A stretch of 64,000 bases of DNA, from NCBI GenBank assembly GCA_045634305.1, contig JAZQZZ010000049.1, positions 152,011-216,010 on the forward strand, written 5' to 3'. The stretch's first letter is position 1. The number at the start of each line of letters is the position of its first letter. This DNA is from HGM04593 sp045634305 (GTDB lineage Bacteria > Bacteroidota > Bacteroidia > Bacteroidales > Bacteroidaceae). This document shows, piece after piece, positions 1 through 8,064 of the stretch. The position numbers and the translations under genes were made by a program. The notes beneath the pieces were generated by a model, which made no database searches, was not told the origin of the DNA, and saw nothing but the letters and a program-made list of their open reading frames with translations.

Positions 1-408
1 AATAAGGCCGATGGCGACAATGCCGATGAGGCTCGTCGTGCCGCAGTCCATTACAGGAATGCTTTGCAATTGTTCCCAATGCCGGCAAGCGGCATGCGTC
101 CCGAGGTGTTGACATATTCGGGTTTTTATGACATTGACATTGATAAGGTGTGGGGCATGATAGACTGTTATGTGGCAAGGGTGAAGGAGAACGGTTGCTT
201 TGACGAACGTCGACGTTTCCAACAGCGATATTGGATGTACGAGGCTATTGACGAGCAGTTGAAAGTGCGTTTCTATAACACTGTGGGCATGAGTGAGTTG
301 CTTGAGCGTTACGAGCATCTGCTCCAGCAGGGTAAGACAACGTCTTTTGCCGCAGCGGCCAAAGTGCTTGAATTATTTGACAAAGAGAGTGGTGGCAATG
401 CAGGATAA
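1..408 (+). CDS. meaB: MeaB/ArgK-type GTPase, C-terminal part (5' end outside window)
   Basis: This is the last 135 codons of a P-loop GTPase of the MeaB/ArgK family, which acts as chaperone of B12-dependent methylmalonyl-CoA mutase. The reading frame is open from base 1. The first residues, NKADGDN, are the G4 guanine-specificity motif NKxD. The rest matches the family's helical C-terminal dimerisation region, including the RRRFQQRYWMYE helix. The ORF overlaps the next gene by 11 bp, so the two are probably co-transcribed. The mutase genes are not in view. The P-loop and switch regions lie upstream of the window, so integrity cannot be judged. Confidence 0.85.
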   Translation, partial: NKADGDNADEARRAAVHYRNALQLFPMPASGMRPEVLTYSGFYDIDIDKVWGMIDCYVARVKENGCFDERRRFQQRYWMYEAIDEQLKVRFYNTVGMSELLERYEHLLQQGKTTSFAAAAKVLELFDKESGGNAG

Positions 409-931
409 GAAAACATTGAGGCGCGAGATGCGTGCAAGGCTTGCGCTTATTGATGCTGCTGACGCACAGGCGCGCTCGGAGGTTATAGGCCGTGAGGTTG
501 AGAGGCATATTGCCGTGAGCGGAGCCAAGTTGGTGGCGCTCTTCTCTCCGCTTGCCGATGAGCCACAGATATGGCCATTGGTGGAGCGTCTGGCGCGTAG
601 AATGTCGGTGGTGCTGCCGCGTGTCGAGGGAGACGTGATGAACTTTTATGGCTATGGCGATAGTGCAATGGCAAAAGGCGCTTATGGCATAGACGAACCG
701 CAGGGTGGCTTGCCGGTGGATGCAGACGAGATAGATGCTGTCATTGTGCCCGGTGTGGCTTTTACGGATGGTGGTGCAAGGATGGGGCGCGGAAAGGGAT
801 ACTATGACAAATACCTTTCGCAAGGTGCTTTCAGGGCGTTGAAGATTGGTGTCTGTTACCGCGAGCAGATTTTGGACTCTATCCCCGCAGAACCGCATGA
901 TGTGAGAATGGATGCCGTGATATACAAATAA
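398..931 (+). CDS. 5-formyltetrahydrofolate cyclo-ligase
   Basis: This 177-residue protein is predicted to convert 5-formyl-THF to 5,10-methenyl-THF with ATP (cytosolic folate recycling). It has the normal family length. The N-terminus is basic (KKTLRREMRAR). The motif VPGVAFT lies at about 117-123 and the family signature RMGRGKGYYDKYL at 128-140. I chose the ATG at 398 because it starts the conserved N-terminal helix; an in-frame upstream extension would run deep into meaB. The gene overlaps the meaB stop by 11 bp and is followed directly by a terminator hairpin, so it ends the transcript. Confidence 0.93.
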   Translation: MQDKKTLRREMRARLALIDAADAQARSEVIGREVERHIAVSGAKLVALFSPLADEPQIWPLVERLARRMSVVLPRVEGDVMNFYGYGDSAMAKGAYGIDEPQGGLPVDADEIDAVIVPGVAFTDGGARMGRGKGYYDKYLSQGAFRALKIGVCYREQILDSIPAEPHDVRMDAVIYK

Positions 932-957
932 AGGAGAGCGTGAACTCTCCTTTATTT
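930..957. terminator. Terminator hairpin between convergent genes
   Basis: A perfect 9-bp stem (AAAGGAGAG at 930-938, CTCTCCTTT at 945-953) with a 6-nt loop starts inside the stop codon of the cyclo-ligase gene. It is followed by a T-rich run, and the A-rich side can serve the opposite strand, so it may also end the pfkA transcript arriving from the right. Confidence 0.75.
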
Positions 958-975
958 GTGTTGTTTATCAAATTG

Positions 976-1962
976 TTACGATGCAAGAATCTCCTGTGCA
1001 CGTACTGTGTCGCGGTCGATGGGTTTGTCATCCTTGATGGCTTTGGTGAATGGGATGTAGACAATCTCGTTGTTCTTGAGGCCTACCATAACGTTGCGCT
1101 GGCCCTCGAGCAGTGCATCAACGGCTGCAACACCCAAGCGGCTGGCAAGGATGCGGTCGTTGGCTGTGGGGCTGCCACCACGCTGCAGGTAGCCAAGAAT
1201 TGACACGCGCACGTCGAGCTCGGGGAAACGCTGACGCATACCCTCGGCAACTTCCATGATATTGTAGTCCTTCTCGCGTCCCTCGGCAAAGAGTACGATA
1301 CTGCTGCTCTTTGTGCGGCGCAGACCGTTGGCGATAAACTGGTTGATTTTTTCGAACTCGGGGTCAATCTCAGGGAGCACGCATGCCTCGGCACCTGTTG
1401 CGATTGTTCCGTTAAGAGCAAGGAAACCTGCGTCGCGTCCCATAACCTCAACGATAAAAAGACGCTCGTGTGACGATGCTGTGTCGCGTATTTTGTCGAC
1501 GCACTCCATGATGGTGTTCAGGGCTGTGTCGTAACCGATTGTGGTGTCTGTACCGTAAAGGTCGTTGTCGATGGTGCCGGGCAGTGCGATACATGGGATG
1601 TCGAACTCACGTGCAAGGTTGTATGCTCCGGTGATAGAACCGTCGCCGCCAATTACCACAAGTGCATTGATGCCCTCTTTCTGCAAGGTCTCATATGCCT
1701 TCGCGCGGCCTTCCTCTGTTTTGAACTCATCGCAACGGCTTGTCTTGAGGATTGTGCCGCCACGCTGGATGATGTTACTTACATTCTCGGTCTTGAACTC
1801 CTTGATTTCGCCTGTCATGAGTCCTTTGTAGCCGCGATAGATAGCCTTTACTTTGATGCCGTGATAGATGCAGGCACGTGTGACCGCGCGGATTGCTGCA
1901 TTCATGCCGGGTGCGTCACCTCCCGATGTCAAGATACCGACGCATTGGATTTTGTTTCTCAT
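976..1962 (-). CDS. pfkA: ATP-dependent 6-phosphofructokinase
   Basis: This 328-residue protein has the length of a bacterial PfkA subunit and phosphorylates fructose 6-phosphate at the committed step of glycolysis. Visible motifs are the nucleotide loop TSGGDAPGMN at about 12-21, GGDGS at 105-109 (Gly at the fourth position is typical of the ATP-dependent type) and the catalytic PGTIDND at 128-134. The ATG lies one base after the ispH stop, so translation is probably coupled within porQ-cmk-ispH-pfkA. The same window holds a PPi-dependent enzyme at 26865-28511, so the organism has both types. Confidence 0.96.
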   Translation of the reverse strand: MRNKIQCVGILTSGGDAPGMNAAIRAVTRACIYHGIKVKAIYRGYKGLMTGEIKEFKTENVSNIIQRGGTILKTSRCDEFKTEEGRAKAYETLQKEGINALVVIGGDGSITGAYNLAREFDIPCIALPGTIDNDLYGTDTTIGYDTALNTIMECVDKIRDTASSHERLFIVEVMGRDAGFLALNGTIATGAEACVLPEIDPEFEKINQFIANGLRRTKSSSIVLFAEGREKDYNIMEVAEGMRQRFPELDVRVSILGYLQRGGSPTANDRILASRLGVAAVDALLEGQRNVMVGLKNNEIVYIPFTKAIKDDKPIDRDTVRAQEILAS

Positions 1963-1963
1963 A

Positions 1964-2833
1964 TTATCTGTTATTATAGTTGATTATTGCTTGCTTACAG
2001 TTTTCCATCAGCCATTTTGGGGTGGATGTAGCTCCGCATATACCTATGGAGCTTACACCGGTAGTGAGGGTGAGGTCAAGGTCCTCGGGCCCTTCTATCT
2101 GATGGGAGTTGGGGTTCATCTTCTTGCACTCGTCAAAAAGGATGCGTCCGTTGGAACTTTTCTTTCCGCACACGAAGAATATCAGTTCGTGCGACTTTGC
2201 GAACTCTCCGATGCCGTTGAGACGGTTGGCGACCTGTCCGCAAACTGTGTTGAACGATTCGCATTGCATGCTGGGATTGACGTGCTGCTTTATCTCATTG
2301 ACAACATTTCTGTATCCCTCGAGCGATTTTGTCGTCTGTGAATATATAAAGGTGTGCTTATCCTTCGCAAGTTGTCCTATCTGTGTGCTGCTTTCAATGA
2401 CGGTGGCTGTGCCGTGGGTCTGGCCCACGAGTCCAAGCACTTCGGCATGGCCTGCCTGTCCGTAGATGACTATCTGGCTCTCTGCAGCATCTGCCTGTTG
2501 CCATTTGTTCTTGATGCGTTGCTGTAGTTTTAGCACCACCGGGCATGTGGCATCAATTATCTCAAGATTGTTCTTTCTGGCTGTTTCGTATGTTGCAGGA
2601 GGCTCGCCATGGGCTCTGAAAAGCACCTTGGCATTGTGCAGCTTGGAGAACTCCTCGTGGTTGATGGTGATGAGTCCCAACTTCTCGAGCCTGTCGCATT
2701 CTATGCGGTTGTGCACGATGTCGCCCAGGCAATAGAGCCTTTCGCCCTTTTGCAACTCCTCTTCGGCTTTCTTTATGGCTGTGGTTACACCAAAGCAGAA
2801 TCCTGAATGTTCGTCAATCTCGATGTTGAGCAT
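1964..2833 (-). CDS. ispH: 4-hydroxy-3-methylbut-2-enyl diphosphate reductase
   Basis: This 289-residue protein is the [4Fe-4S] enzyme of the last step of the MEP isoprenoid pathway, producing IPP and DMAPP. The N-terminal GFCFGV motif (Cys13), the later IDATCPVV motif and a third cysteine near NGIGEFAK/ICGATSTP fit the cluster ligands, and HGEPP is conserved. I chose the ATG at 2833: it shares its A with the TAA stop of cmk (TAATG), and the homologous N-terminus begins here. An upstream extension would lie wholly inside cmk. The gene is middle member of a four-gene operon. Confidence 0.95.
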   Translation of the reverse strand: MLNIEIDEHSGFCFGVTTAIKKAEEELQKGERLYCLGDIVHNRIECDRLEKLGLITINHEEFSKLHNAKVLFRAHGEPPATYETARKNNLEIIDATCPVVLKLQQRIKNKWQQADAAESQIVIYGQAGHAEVLGLVGQTHGTATVIESSTQIGQLAKDKHTFIYSQTTKSLEGYRNVVNEIKQHVNPSMQCESFNTVCGQVANRLNGIGEFAKSHELIFFVCGKKSSNGRILFDECKKMNPNSHQIEGPEDLDLTLTTGVSSIGICGATSTPKWLMENCKQAIINYNNR

Positions 2834-3522
2834 TATTGTGTGATGTTGTTGAATTGCTGAATGAGCCACTCCATCTGCTGCTCGCGGGTAAGGTTGCTGT
2901 TGTCGAGGAGCAGCGCGTCGTCGGCCTGTTTGAGCGGGCTTACTTTGCGTGTCTGGTCAATATGGTCGCGCTGGAGTACGTTTTCAAGAATCTCCTGGAA
3001 ATCGGCGTTGTCGCCACGTGCGGTGAGTTCGTCATAGCGGCGTTGTGCACGGACCTCGGCCGATGCTGTGACAAAGATCTTCATTTCGGCATCGGGGAAG
3101 ACGGTTGTGCCAATGTCACGACCGTCCATGACAATGCCTTTCTTCTCGCCCATGGCACGTTGCTGCTCAATCATTTCGCTACGCACAAAATCGAGTGCTG
3201 CAACCTGGCTGACAACCTGTGAGACCTCGAGTGACCGGATTTCGTGTTCAACATTCACACCGTTGAGGAATGTGAGTGAGTTCTTTGTCTCGGGGTCGGC
3301 TTCAAAGGTTATGTGTATGTCTTTCATCCTTGCACGGAGTGTTTCGGTATCAATCATCCTTTCGTCATTGATGAGTCCGTTCTGCATACAGTAGAGTGCC
3401 ACGGCACGGTACATTGCACCGCTGTCGAAATATAGGTAACCGATGTTGCGCGCAAGGGCTTTTGCCATTGTGCTTTTGCCGCACGATGAGAAACCGTCGA
3501 TTGCTATGATGATGCGTTTCAT
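2833..3522 (-). CDS. cmk: Cytidylate kinase
   Basis: This 229-residue protein phosphorylates CMP and dCMP. The P-loop GFSSCGKST is at residues 10-18. It is followed by the family-typical YLYFDSGAMYRAVALY stretch, GIVMDGRDIGTTVFPDA, and the C-terminal SPLKQADDALLLDNSN region. The stop codon overlaps the ispH start by one base, and the gene begins 18 bp after the porQ stop. Linkage of cmk with ispH is common in bacteria; here it is flanked by a secretion gene and pfkA. Confidence 0.95.
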   Translation of the reverse strand: MKRIIIAIDGFSSCGKSTMAKALARNIGYLYFDSGAMYRAVALYCMQNGLINDERMIDTETLRARMKDIHITFEADPETKNSLTFLNGVNVEHEIRSLEVSQVVSQVAALDFVRSEMIEQQRAMGEKKGIVMDGRDIGTTVFPDAEMKIFVTASAEVRAQRRYDELTARGDNADFQEILENVLQRDHIDQTRKVSPLKQADDALLLDNSNLTREQQMEWLIQQFNNITQ

Positions 3523-3540
3523 ATATTGATTTGTGTTTTG

Positions 3541-4515
3541 TCAGATTGAATATGCTAAATTGAAGAGCAGTGATGATGACGAGATGTGCAATTGACTGAA
3601 CGATGCACTGAACTTGATCTTGTTTATATGCAGTCCTGCTCCAATGCTGAAGCCGGTGAGTCCTCGGCCTGTCGAGAGCTCACGACCTATTCTATAGTTG
3701 TATCCCAATGATGCATAGAAATTGTTGCCTATGAGTATGTCTGCGCCCAGAACAATGTGCTTCATGAGCAGCTCGCCAAAATTGTCCTTGCTTCCGTCGG
3801 CATTGTAGAAGTCTGTAGATTTCCAACGGTGCAGGTCGGTAAAGGTAGCTGAAAGCAGTATGGGGGCATGAGCCAATCTTTTGGTGATACCTAGCTGAAT
3901 GTCGATAGGCATGATTTCGTGCTCTTCTTCAAAGGTCATCACCTGGCCTCCGAGGTTCTTGAAAACCAATGATGCCGAGAAGTCTATCTCTGGATTGTAG
4001 TAGTTGAGTCCAAGGTCTACACCGATGGCAAGCGAATTGAGACTTTCGTATTGCGAGTAGATGAATTTACCGGCAACTCCTCCGCTCCAATGTTCACTCA
4101 GCAGGTAGCAGTATGTGAGGCTCAATTCGGTATCCATTGCACGGAATGTGCCTGTAAAGATGTTGTCGGGAGTGTACCCCTCGAATTTGCCATAGTCGGC
4201 ATAGCGCAGTGCTACAGCTCCCGATGAACGTTGGCCGAATGTCTTGTTGAATGCTGCACCTGCCACCTTGCTGCCGCTCATGTATGTCATGAATGAGAGG
4301 TCGACGGTCTTGTCGGCGGTGTTGATGAGAAGCGCCGGATTGTGCATGGACAATGAAAGGTCGTCGTCGATGACGGTGATGTTGCTGCCACCCAGGGCTG
4401 CAACGCGTGACGAGTAGGGCAATCTGAGGAAGTTGAACGCGCTCTCTCCTCCCTGTGCCTTGGTGGTCAAGGGGAGTAACATCAGAATAAGTAGAATCAA
4501 TCTTGCTGTTTTCAC
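3541..4515 (-). CDS. porQ: Type IX secretion system protein PorQ
   Basis: The product (324 residues from a GTG start) is a predicted outer-membrane beta-barrel of the PorQ family, an accessory part of the Bacteroidetes type IX secretion system. After a signal peptide ending near TKAQG comes the diagnostic FNFLRLPYSSRVAALGG region and then alternating amphipathic strands ending in an aromatic-rich C-terminus. I chose the GTG at 4515 because it gives a compact signal peptide (MKTARLILLILMLLPL); a TTG at 4539 would add eight polar residues. A TATCTTCG element at 4556-4563 on this strand could be its -7 box. The operon continues into cmk. A candidate T9SS substrate (sialidase) lies at the right end of the window. 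Confidence 0.88.
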   Translation of the reverse strand: MKTARLILLILMLLPLTTKAQGGESAFNFLRLPYSSRVAALGGSNITVIDDDLSLSMHNPALLINTADKTVDLSFMTYMSGSKVAGAAFNKTFGQRSSGAVALRYADYGKFEGYTPDNIFTGTFRAMDTELSLTYCYLLSEHWSGGVAGKFIYSQYESLNSLAIGVDLGLNYYNPEIDFSASLVFKNLGGQVMTFEEEHEIMPIDIQLGITKRLAHAPILLSATFTDLHRWKSTDFYNADGSKDNFGELLMKHIVLGADILIGNNFYASLGYNYRIGRELSTGRGLTGFSIGAGLHINKIKFSASFSQLHISSSSLLFNLAYSI

Positions 4516-4723
4516 GTTCTTTTTTGTGTTTTGCCGCAATGCGCTATTTGTTTTGCGAAGATAATGCTTTTTTTTATCTTTTATTGTTGCTACATTAATA
4601 AAATACCTTATTTCATATCTAAAATTTGTAATAAAAAAGTGCTCTTTGATGTCTCGTACCCCGAAAAATGAATTAAAAATAAAAAAAAGATGAAATATGT
4701 CGTGCGTATTGAAAAATATTGTT

Positions 4724-4731
4724 TATTTTTG
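4724..4731 (+). promoter_or_regulatory. Candidate -7 box upstream of tonB
   Basis: TATTTTTG fits the Bacteroidetes -7 consensus TAnnTTTG. It lies 43 bp before the chosen tonB start. No TTG with the expected 19-21 bp spacing is present, so this is only half supported. Confidence 0.4.
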
Positions 4732-4773
4732 TCGATTAGAAAGTGTAACCTTGCAAATATAACAAATACGATA

Positions 4774-5514
4774 ATGGACAAAGGAAAAAAACAAGATTTT
4801 AAAGGTGCCGAACTGCTCGAGGTAAAGAAGAGCGAAAAGGCCAACTTGGAGCGTAATCGTACGACTTGGCTGTTGCTGGGTTTTGTGTTTGCTCTTGCAA
4901 CACTGTTTGCCGGTCTTGAACTTACTGCTTTTCAGGATGAAGAAGAACAGCCTGCTCCAAAAAGCAAAGCAAAGGATGACATCATTGTTGTGATTGAGGA
5001 AATCCCACCATTGGTGATTGAGAAGAAAGTAATTCCTCCTCCACCACAGGCAAAGAAAATTGTCGACGTGATTAAAGTGGTTGAGGAAGATGTTGAAATC
5101 GACGAGCAGGAACTTGTATCTGTTCAGGATATGAGTGAGTATGCCGACGTTGAGGAGACAGAGGTTATTTATGTTGAGCCCGAGGTTGACGAGGAGCAGA
5201 TCTTTGACGTTGTTGAGGAGCAGCCCGAATTCCCTGGCGGTATGAAGGAACTTATGAAGTACTTCAAGGACAACATCAAATATCCACGCGTGTCACGCGA
5301 CAATAATTCACAGGGTAAGACATTTGTGAAGTTTACAGTGAACACCGACGGTTCAATCCAGGATACTGAGGTTATCCGTTCATCTGGTGACATCTATCTT
5401 GACAAGGAGGCTATCCGCGTGATTGAAGCGATGCCAAAATGGAAACCAGGTCGTCAGTTGGGTAAGGCTGTGCGTGTGAAATTTGTATTGCCGGTTAACT
5501 TCCGCTTGCAGTAA
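4774..5514 (+). CDS. tonB: Energy transducer TonB
   Basis: This 246-residue inner-membrane protein is predicted to couple the proton-motive force to TonB-dependent outer-membrane transporters such as the SusC-type protein at 32650. The order is: cytoplasmic basic N-terminus, one membrane segment at about 32-50 (WLLLGFVFALATLFAGL), an acidic and proline-rich periplasmic spacer with PPPPQ, and the C-terminal TonB domain from about 155 (PEFPGGMKELMKYF, IKYP). I chose the ATG at 4774, downstream of the -7 box; an in-frame start at 4690 would precede that box. ExbB/ExbD are not nearby. The gene stands alone before a strong terminator. Confidence 0.93.
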   Translation: MDKGKKQDFKGAELLEVKKSEKANLERNRTTWLLLGFVFALATLFAGLELTAFQDEEEQPAPKSKAKDDIIVVIEEIPPLVIEKKVIPPPPQAKKIVDVIKVVEEDVEIDEQELVSVQDMSEYADVEETEVIYVEPEVDEEQIFDVVEEQPEFPGGMKELMKYFKDNIKYPRVSRDNNSQGKTFVKFTVNTDGSIQDTEVIRSSGDIYLDKEAIRVIEAMPKWKPGRQLGKAVRVKFVLPVNFRLQ

Positions 5515-5533
5515 AAATTGAAAATAATATATG

Positions 5534-5563
5534 AAAGAGGCTGCGGATGCAGCCTCTTTTTTT
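5534..5563 (+). terminator. Rho-independent terminator of tonB
   Basis: AAAGAGGCTGC (5534-5544) pairs with GCAGCCTCTTT (5549-5559) across a GGAT loop, followed by a T run. Confidence 0.9.
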
Positions 5564-5579
5564 AATTAAAAGAACGAAT

Positions 5580-6554
5580 ATGTATACTTGGGAGCAATTG
5601 AGGGATATTGTAAATGAGTTTATAGATGGAGTGGAGTTTGAACGCGAACCGCGCGAACTTTATGCTCCGGTGCGTTACACGTTGGAGCAGAGTGGAAAGC
5701 GTGTACGTCCGGTGCTGTTCCTTCTTGCCTATAATATGTATAAGGAGTGTGTACGCGAGGCACTATATCCGGCAGTGGCAGTGGAGACATATCACAATTA
5801 TACTCTCATCCATGACGATGTGATGGACAGGGCTCTCATTCGTCGCGGTAAGCCTACGGTTTGTGCAAAGTGGGGTGATACGGCTGCAATACTCTCTGGT
5901 GACACAATGCTTGTGCTTGCATATGAGTTTCTCTCGCATGTCCCAACCGACAAACTACCGGCGATGCTCGCTCTCTTTACCGAGACAGCAAAGGAGGTTG
6001 GCGACGGACAGCAGTATGATCTTGATTTTGAAAAACGCGATGATGTTGCCGAAGAGGAGTATATGGAGATGATTCGTCTGAAGACGTCGGTGCTTCTTGC
6101 AGCTTCGCTCAAACTGGGTGGTATACTTGCAGGTGCAAGCGAGAGTGATCTTGAGAACCTGTATAAATATGGCGAGACAATAGGTCTTGCATTCCAGTTG
6201 CAGGATGACCTGCTCGATGTGTATGCCGATGAAAAGCTCTTCGGCAAGAAAATCGGTGGCGATATCTGCTGCAACAAAAAGACATTCCTTCTGATTACAG
6301 CCATGAACCTAGCTACGCCTGCCCAACTTGTGCAGATGAAGGAGTGGATGGAAAAGGACGACTATGACGCACAGGAGAAAATTGCGTGGTTTACAGCGAT
6401 GTATAACGAGCTAGGTGTCAAGAATGTGTGCGAAAACCGTATACATGAACTCTTTGCCAAGTGCGATTCATATATTGATGCAATATCCGTTGCCCCCGAG
6501 AAGAAGGCTGCGCTAAAGGATTTTGCCAATATGTTGTTGAACCGTAATCTTTAA
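5580..6554 (+). CDS. Polyprenyl (geranyl/farnesyl-type) diphosphate synthase
   Basis: The product (324 residues) is a trans-prenyltransferase condensing IPP with allylic diphosphates. Both aspartate-rich motifs are present: IHDDVMDRA near residue 82 and QLQDDLLDVYAD near 215. The SGKRVRP motif precedes the first. The residues before the first motif (YHNYTLIHDD) suggest a short or medium chain product, but chain length cannot be set from this alone. I chose the ATG at 5580, just after the tonB terminator; the frame extends further only into that hairpin. It opens a six-gene run with short gaps or overlaps to 11264. Confidence 0.9.
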   Translation: MYTWEQLRDIVNEFIDGVEFEREPRELYAPVRYTLEQSGKRVRPVLFLLAYNMYKECVREALYPAVAVETYHNYTLIHDDVMDRALIRRGKPTVCAKWGDTAAILSGDTMLVLAYEFLSHVPTDKLPAMLALFTETAKEVGDGQQYDLDFEKRDDVAEEEYMEMIRLKTSVLLAASLKLGGILAGASESDLENLYKYGETIGLAFQLQDDLLDVYADEKLFGKKIGGDICCNKKTFLLITAMNLATPAQLVQMKEWMEKDDYDAQEKIAWFTAMYNELGVKNVCENRIHELFAKCDSYIDAISVAPEKKAALKDFANMLLNRNL

Positions 6555-6566
6555 TATATAATAAGG

Positions 6567-7283
6567 ATGCCATACCGCCGATTGCCAAAAACCGACCAGG
6601 CGCGCATACGTGCTCTTAAAGCTGCTGTCGACAGCAGTGTGAGGAATGGAATATTCACACAAGTACTCACGCATAACACATATCACCGCGCAAAGGATTT
6701 GCTTGAGCGTTTCTCGCGTGAGGTTGATGTGTACAAACGCTGTGTGGCAGAACAGGCGTCTAAAAAAGGCAACGAAAAGTACGAGGCTGCACTCAAAAAG
6801 GCAAGAATGTATGTCTCTCATTTTATCCAGGTGCTCAGTATGTGCATAATGCGCGGTGAGATAGCGCGTAACAAGCGTCCGTATTATGGCTTGCCTGAAA
6901 ACGAAGATACCGTACCCAATCTATTTTCCGAGGCTTCGGTTCTTGAGTGGGGGCAGAAGATTATCGCCGGCGAACAACGTCGTCAGGGCGAGGGTGGTGT
7001 GGCTATATATAACCCTACGATGGGACGTGTGTCGGTGGTATTTGCACTGTTCAAGGAAATGTATGACAGGCAGCATTTTTTGCAGAGCCGTACGGCCGAG
7101 GCGCTCGCGAATATTTCGAACATGCGTTACGATGTCGATGAACTGATATTTGAGATTTGGGCAGAGGTTGAAAAGTCCTTTGCTGAATTGAGCGGCGATG
7201 CACGTATAAAGAAGTGTGCAGAGTATGGTGTGATATACTATTACCGTCCTGACAGGGCAAAGAAAAATGTTGCCGATGATTGA
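6567..7283 (+). CDS. Conserved hypothetical protein (238 aa)
   Basis: I do not recognise a named family. The protein is mostly charged and helical, with no signal peptide or membrane segment, so it is probably cytosolic. The N-terminal part (about 1-95) has basic helices (RALKAAVDSS, YEAALKKARMYVSHF) and resembles a four-helix arrangement; the C-terminal part has an acidic helix (YDVDELIFEIWAEVEKSF) and ends RPDRAKK. It lies 12 bp after the prenyl synthase gene and overlaps the tatD start by 8 bp, so it is a genuine translated gene. Its role in the operon is unknown. Confidence 0.8.
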   Translation: MPYRRLPKTDQARIRALKAAVDSSVRNGIFTQVLTHNTYHRAKDLLERFSREVDVYKRCVAEQASKKGNEKYEAALKKARMYVSHFIQVLSMCIMRGEIARNKRPYYGLPENEDTVPNLFSEASVLEWGQKIIAGEQRRQGEGGVAIYNPTMGRVSVVFALFKEMYDRQHFLQSRTAEALANISNMRYDVDELIFEIWAEVEKSFAELSGDARIKKCAEYGVIYYYRPDRAKKNVADD

Positions 7284-8064
7284 GTTTGTCGATACACATA
7301 CGCATCTTTTTACAACTGAATTTGACATTGACAGAACAGAGGTTGTTCGGAGAGCTGTCGATGCCGGTGTGGGTACGCTGTGTCTGCCGGCAATAAACGA
7401 GGATTCATTGTCGTCGCTTATGGCCATGTGTGATGCTTTTCCGTCGGTGTGTCATCCGATGATTGGTCTGCACCCCACAGAACTCGACGAGGATTATGAA
7501 CGTGTACTTGAGAGGATGTACAATTTGCTTAAAGGCGATGACCGCTTTGTGGCGATTGGCGAGGTGGGACTCGATTTCTATTGGGACGACACGAGGAAAC
7601 GTGAACAGGATTTTGTTTTTCGCCGACAGATTGAATGGGCCTTGGAGACAGGCTTGCCGCTTGCGATACATTCGCGCAGCGCTTTTGATGAGCTGTATGC
7701 GGTAATGGACGATTATCGCGGCCGCGGTCTCACTGGAGTGTTCCACTGTTTTTCGGGCAGTGATGACGAGGCACGTAAATTGCTCTCTTTTGATGGCTTT
7801 TATCTGGGTATCGGTGGCGTGGTGACATATAAAAAATCCACTTTGCCCGATGTTCTCAAGTCGGTTCCACTCGAAAGGGTGGTGCTTGAGACCGATTCTC
7901 CATATCTTGCACCTGTGCCTAAGCGTGGAAAACGCAATGAGAGTGCCTATGTGCCATACGTGGCAGATTTTCTGGCCTCGGTGTATGGCTGCAGTGTGGA
8001 AAATGTGGCTGCTGTGACAACTGCCAATGCACGTAAACTTTTCCCAAAAATCGCCGGATTATGA
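7276..8064 (+). CDS. tatD: TatD-family metal-dependent hydrolase
   Basis: The product (262 residues) is a TIM-barrel hydrolase of the TatD/YcfH group, reported as nucleases acting on DNA ends or D-aminoacyl adducts. Metal ligands are visible in order: DTHTHLF at the N-terminus, GEVGLDFYW (Glu), HSRSAF, FHCFSGS and the late ETDSPYLAP aspartate. I chose the ATG at 7276 because MIEFVDTHTH matches the usual N-terminus; the ATG at 7267 adds three residues. Its start overlaps the preceding gene by 8 bp, and its TGA overlaps the next ATG (ATGA). Confidence 0.92.
   Translation: MIEFVDTHTHLFTTEFDIDRTEVVRRAVDAGVGTLCLPAINEDSLSSLMAMCDAFPSVCHPMIGLHPTELDEDYERVLERMYNLLKGDDRFVAIGEVGLDFYWDDTRKREQDFVFRRQIEWALETGLPLAIHSRSAFDELYAVMDDYRGRGLTGVFHCFSGSDDEARKLLSFDGFYLGIGGVVTYKKSTLPDVLKSVPLERVVLETDSPYLAPVPKRGKRNESAYVPYVADFLASVYGCSVENVAAVTTANARKLFPKIAGL

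Noticed and set aside
245..898. Minus-strand ORF of 217 codons
   Set aside because: It is the antisense shadow of meaB and the cyclo-ligase gene, which have clear family motifs.
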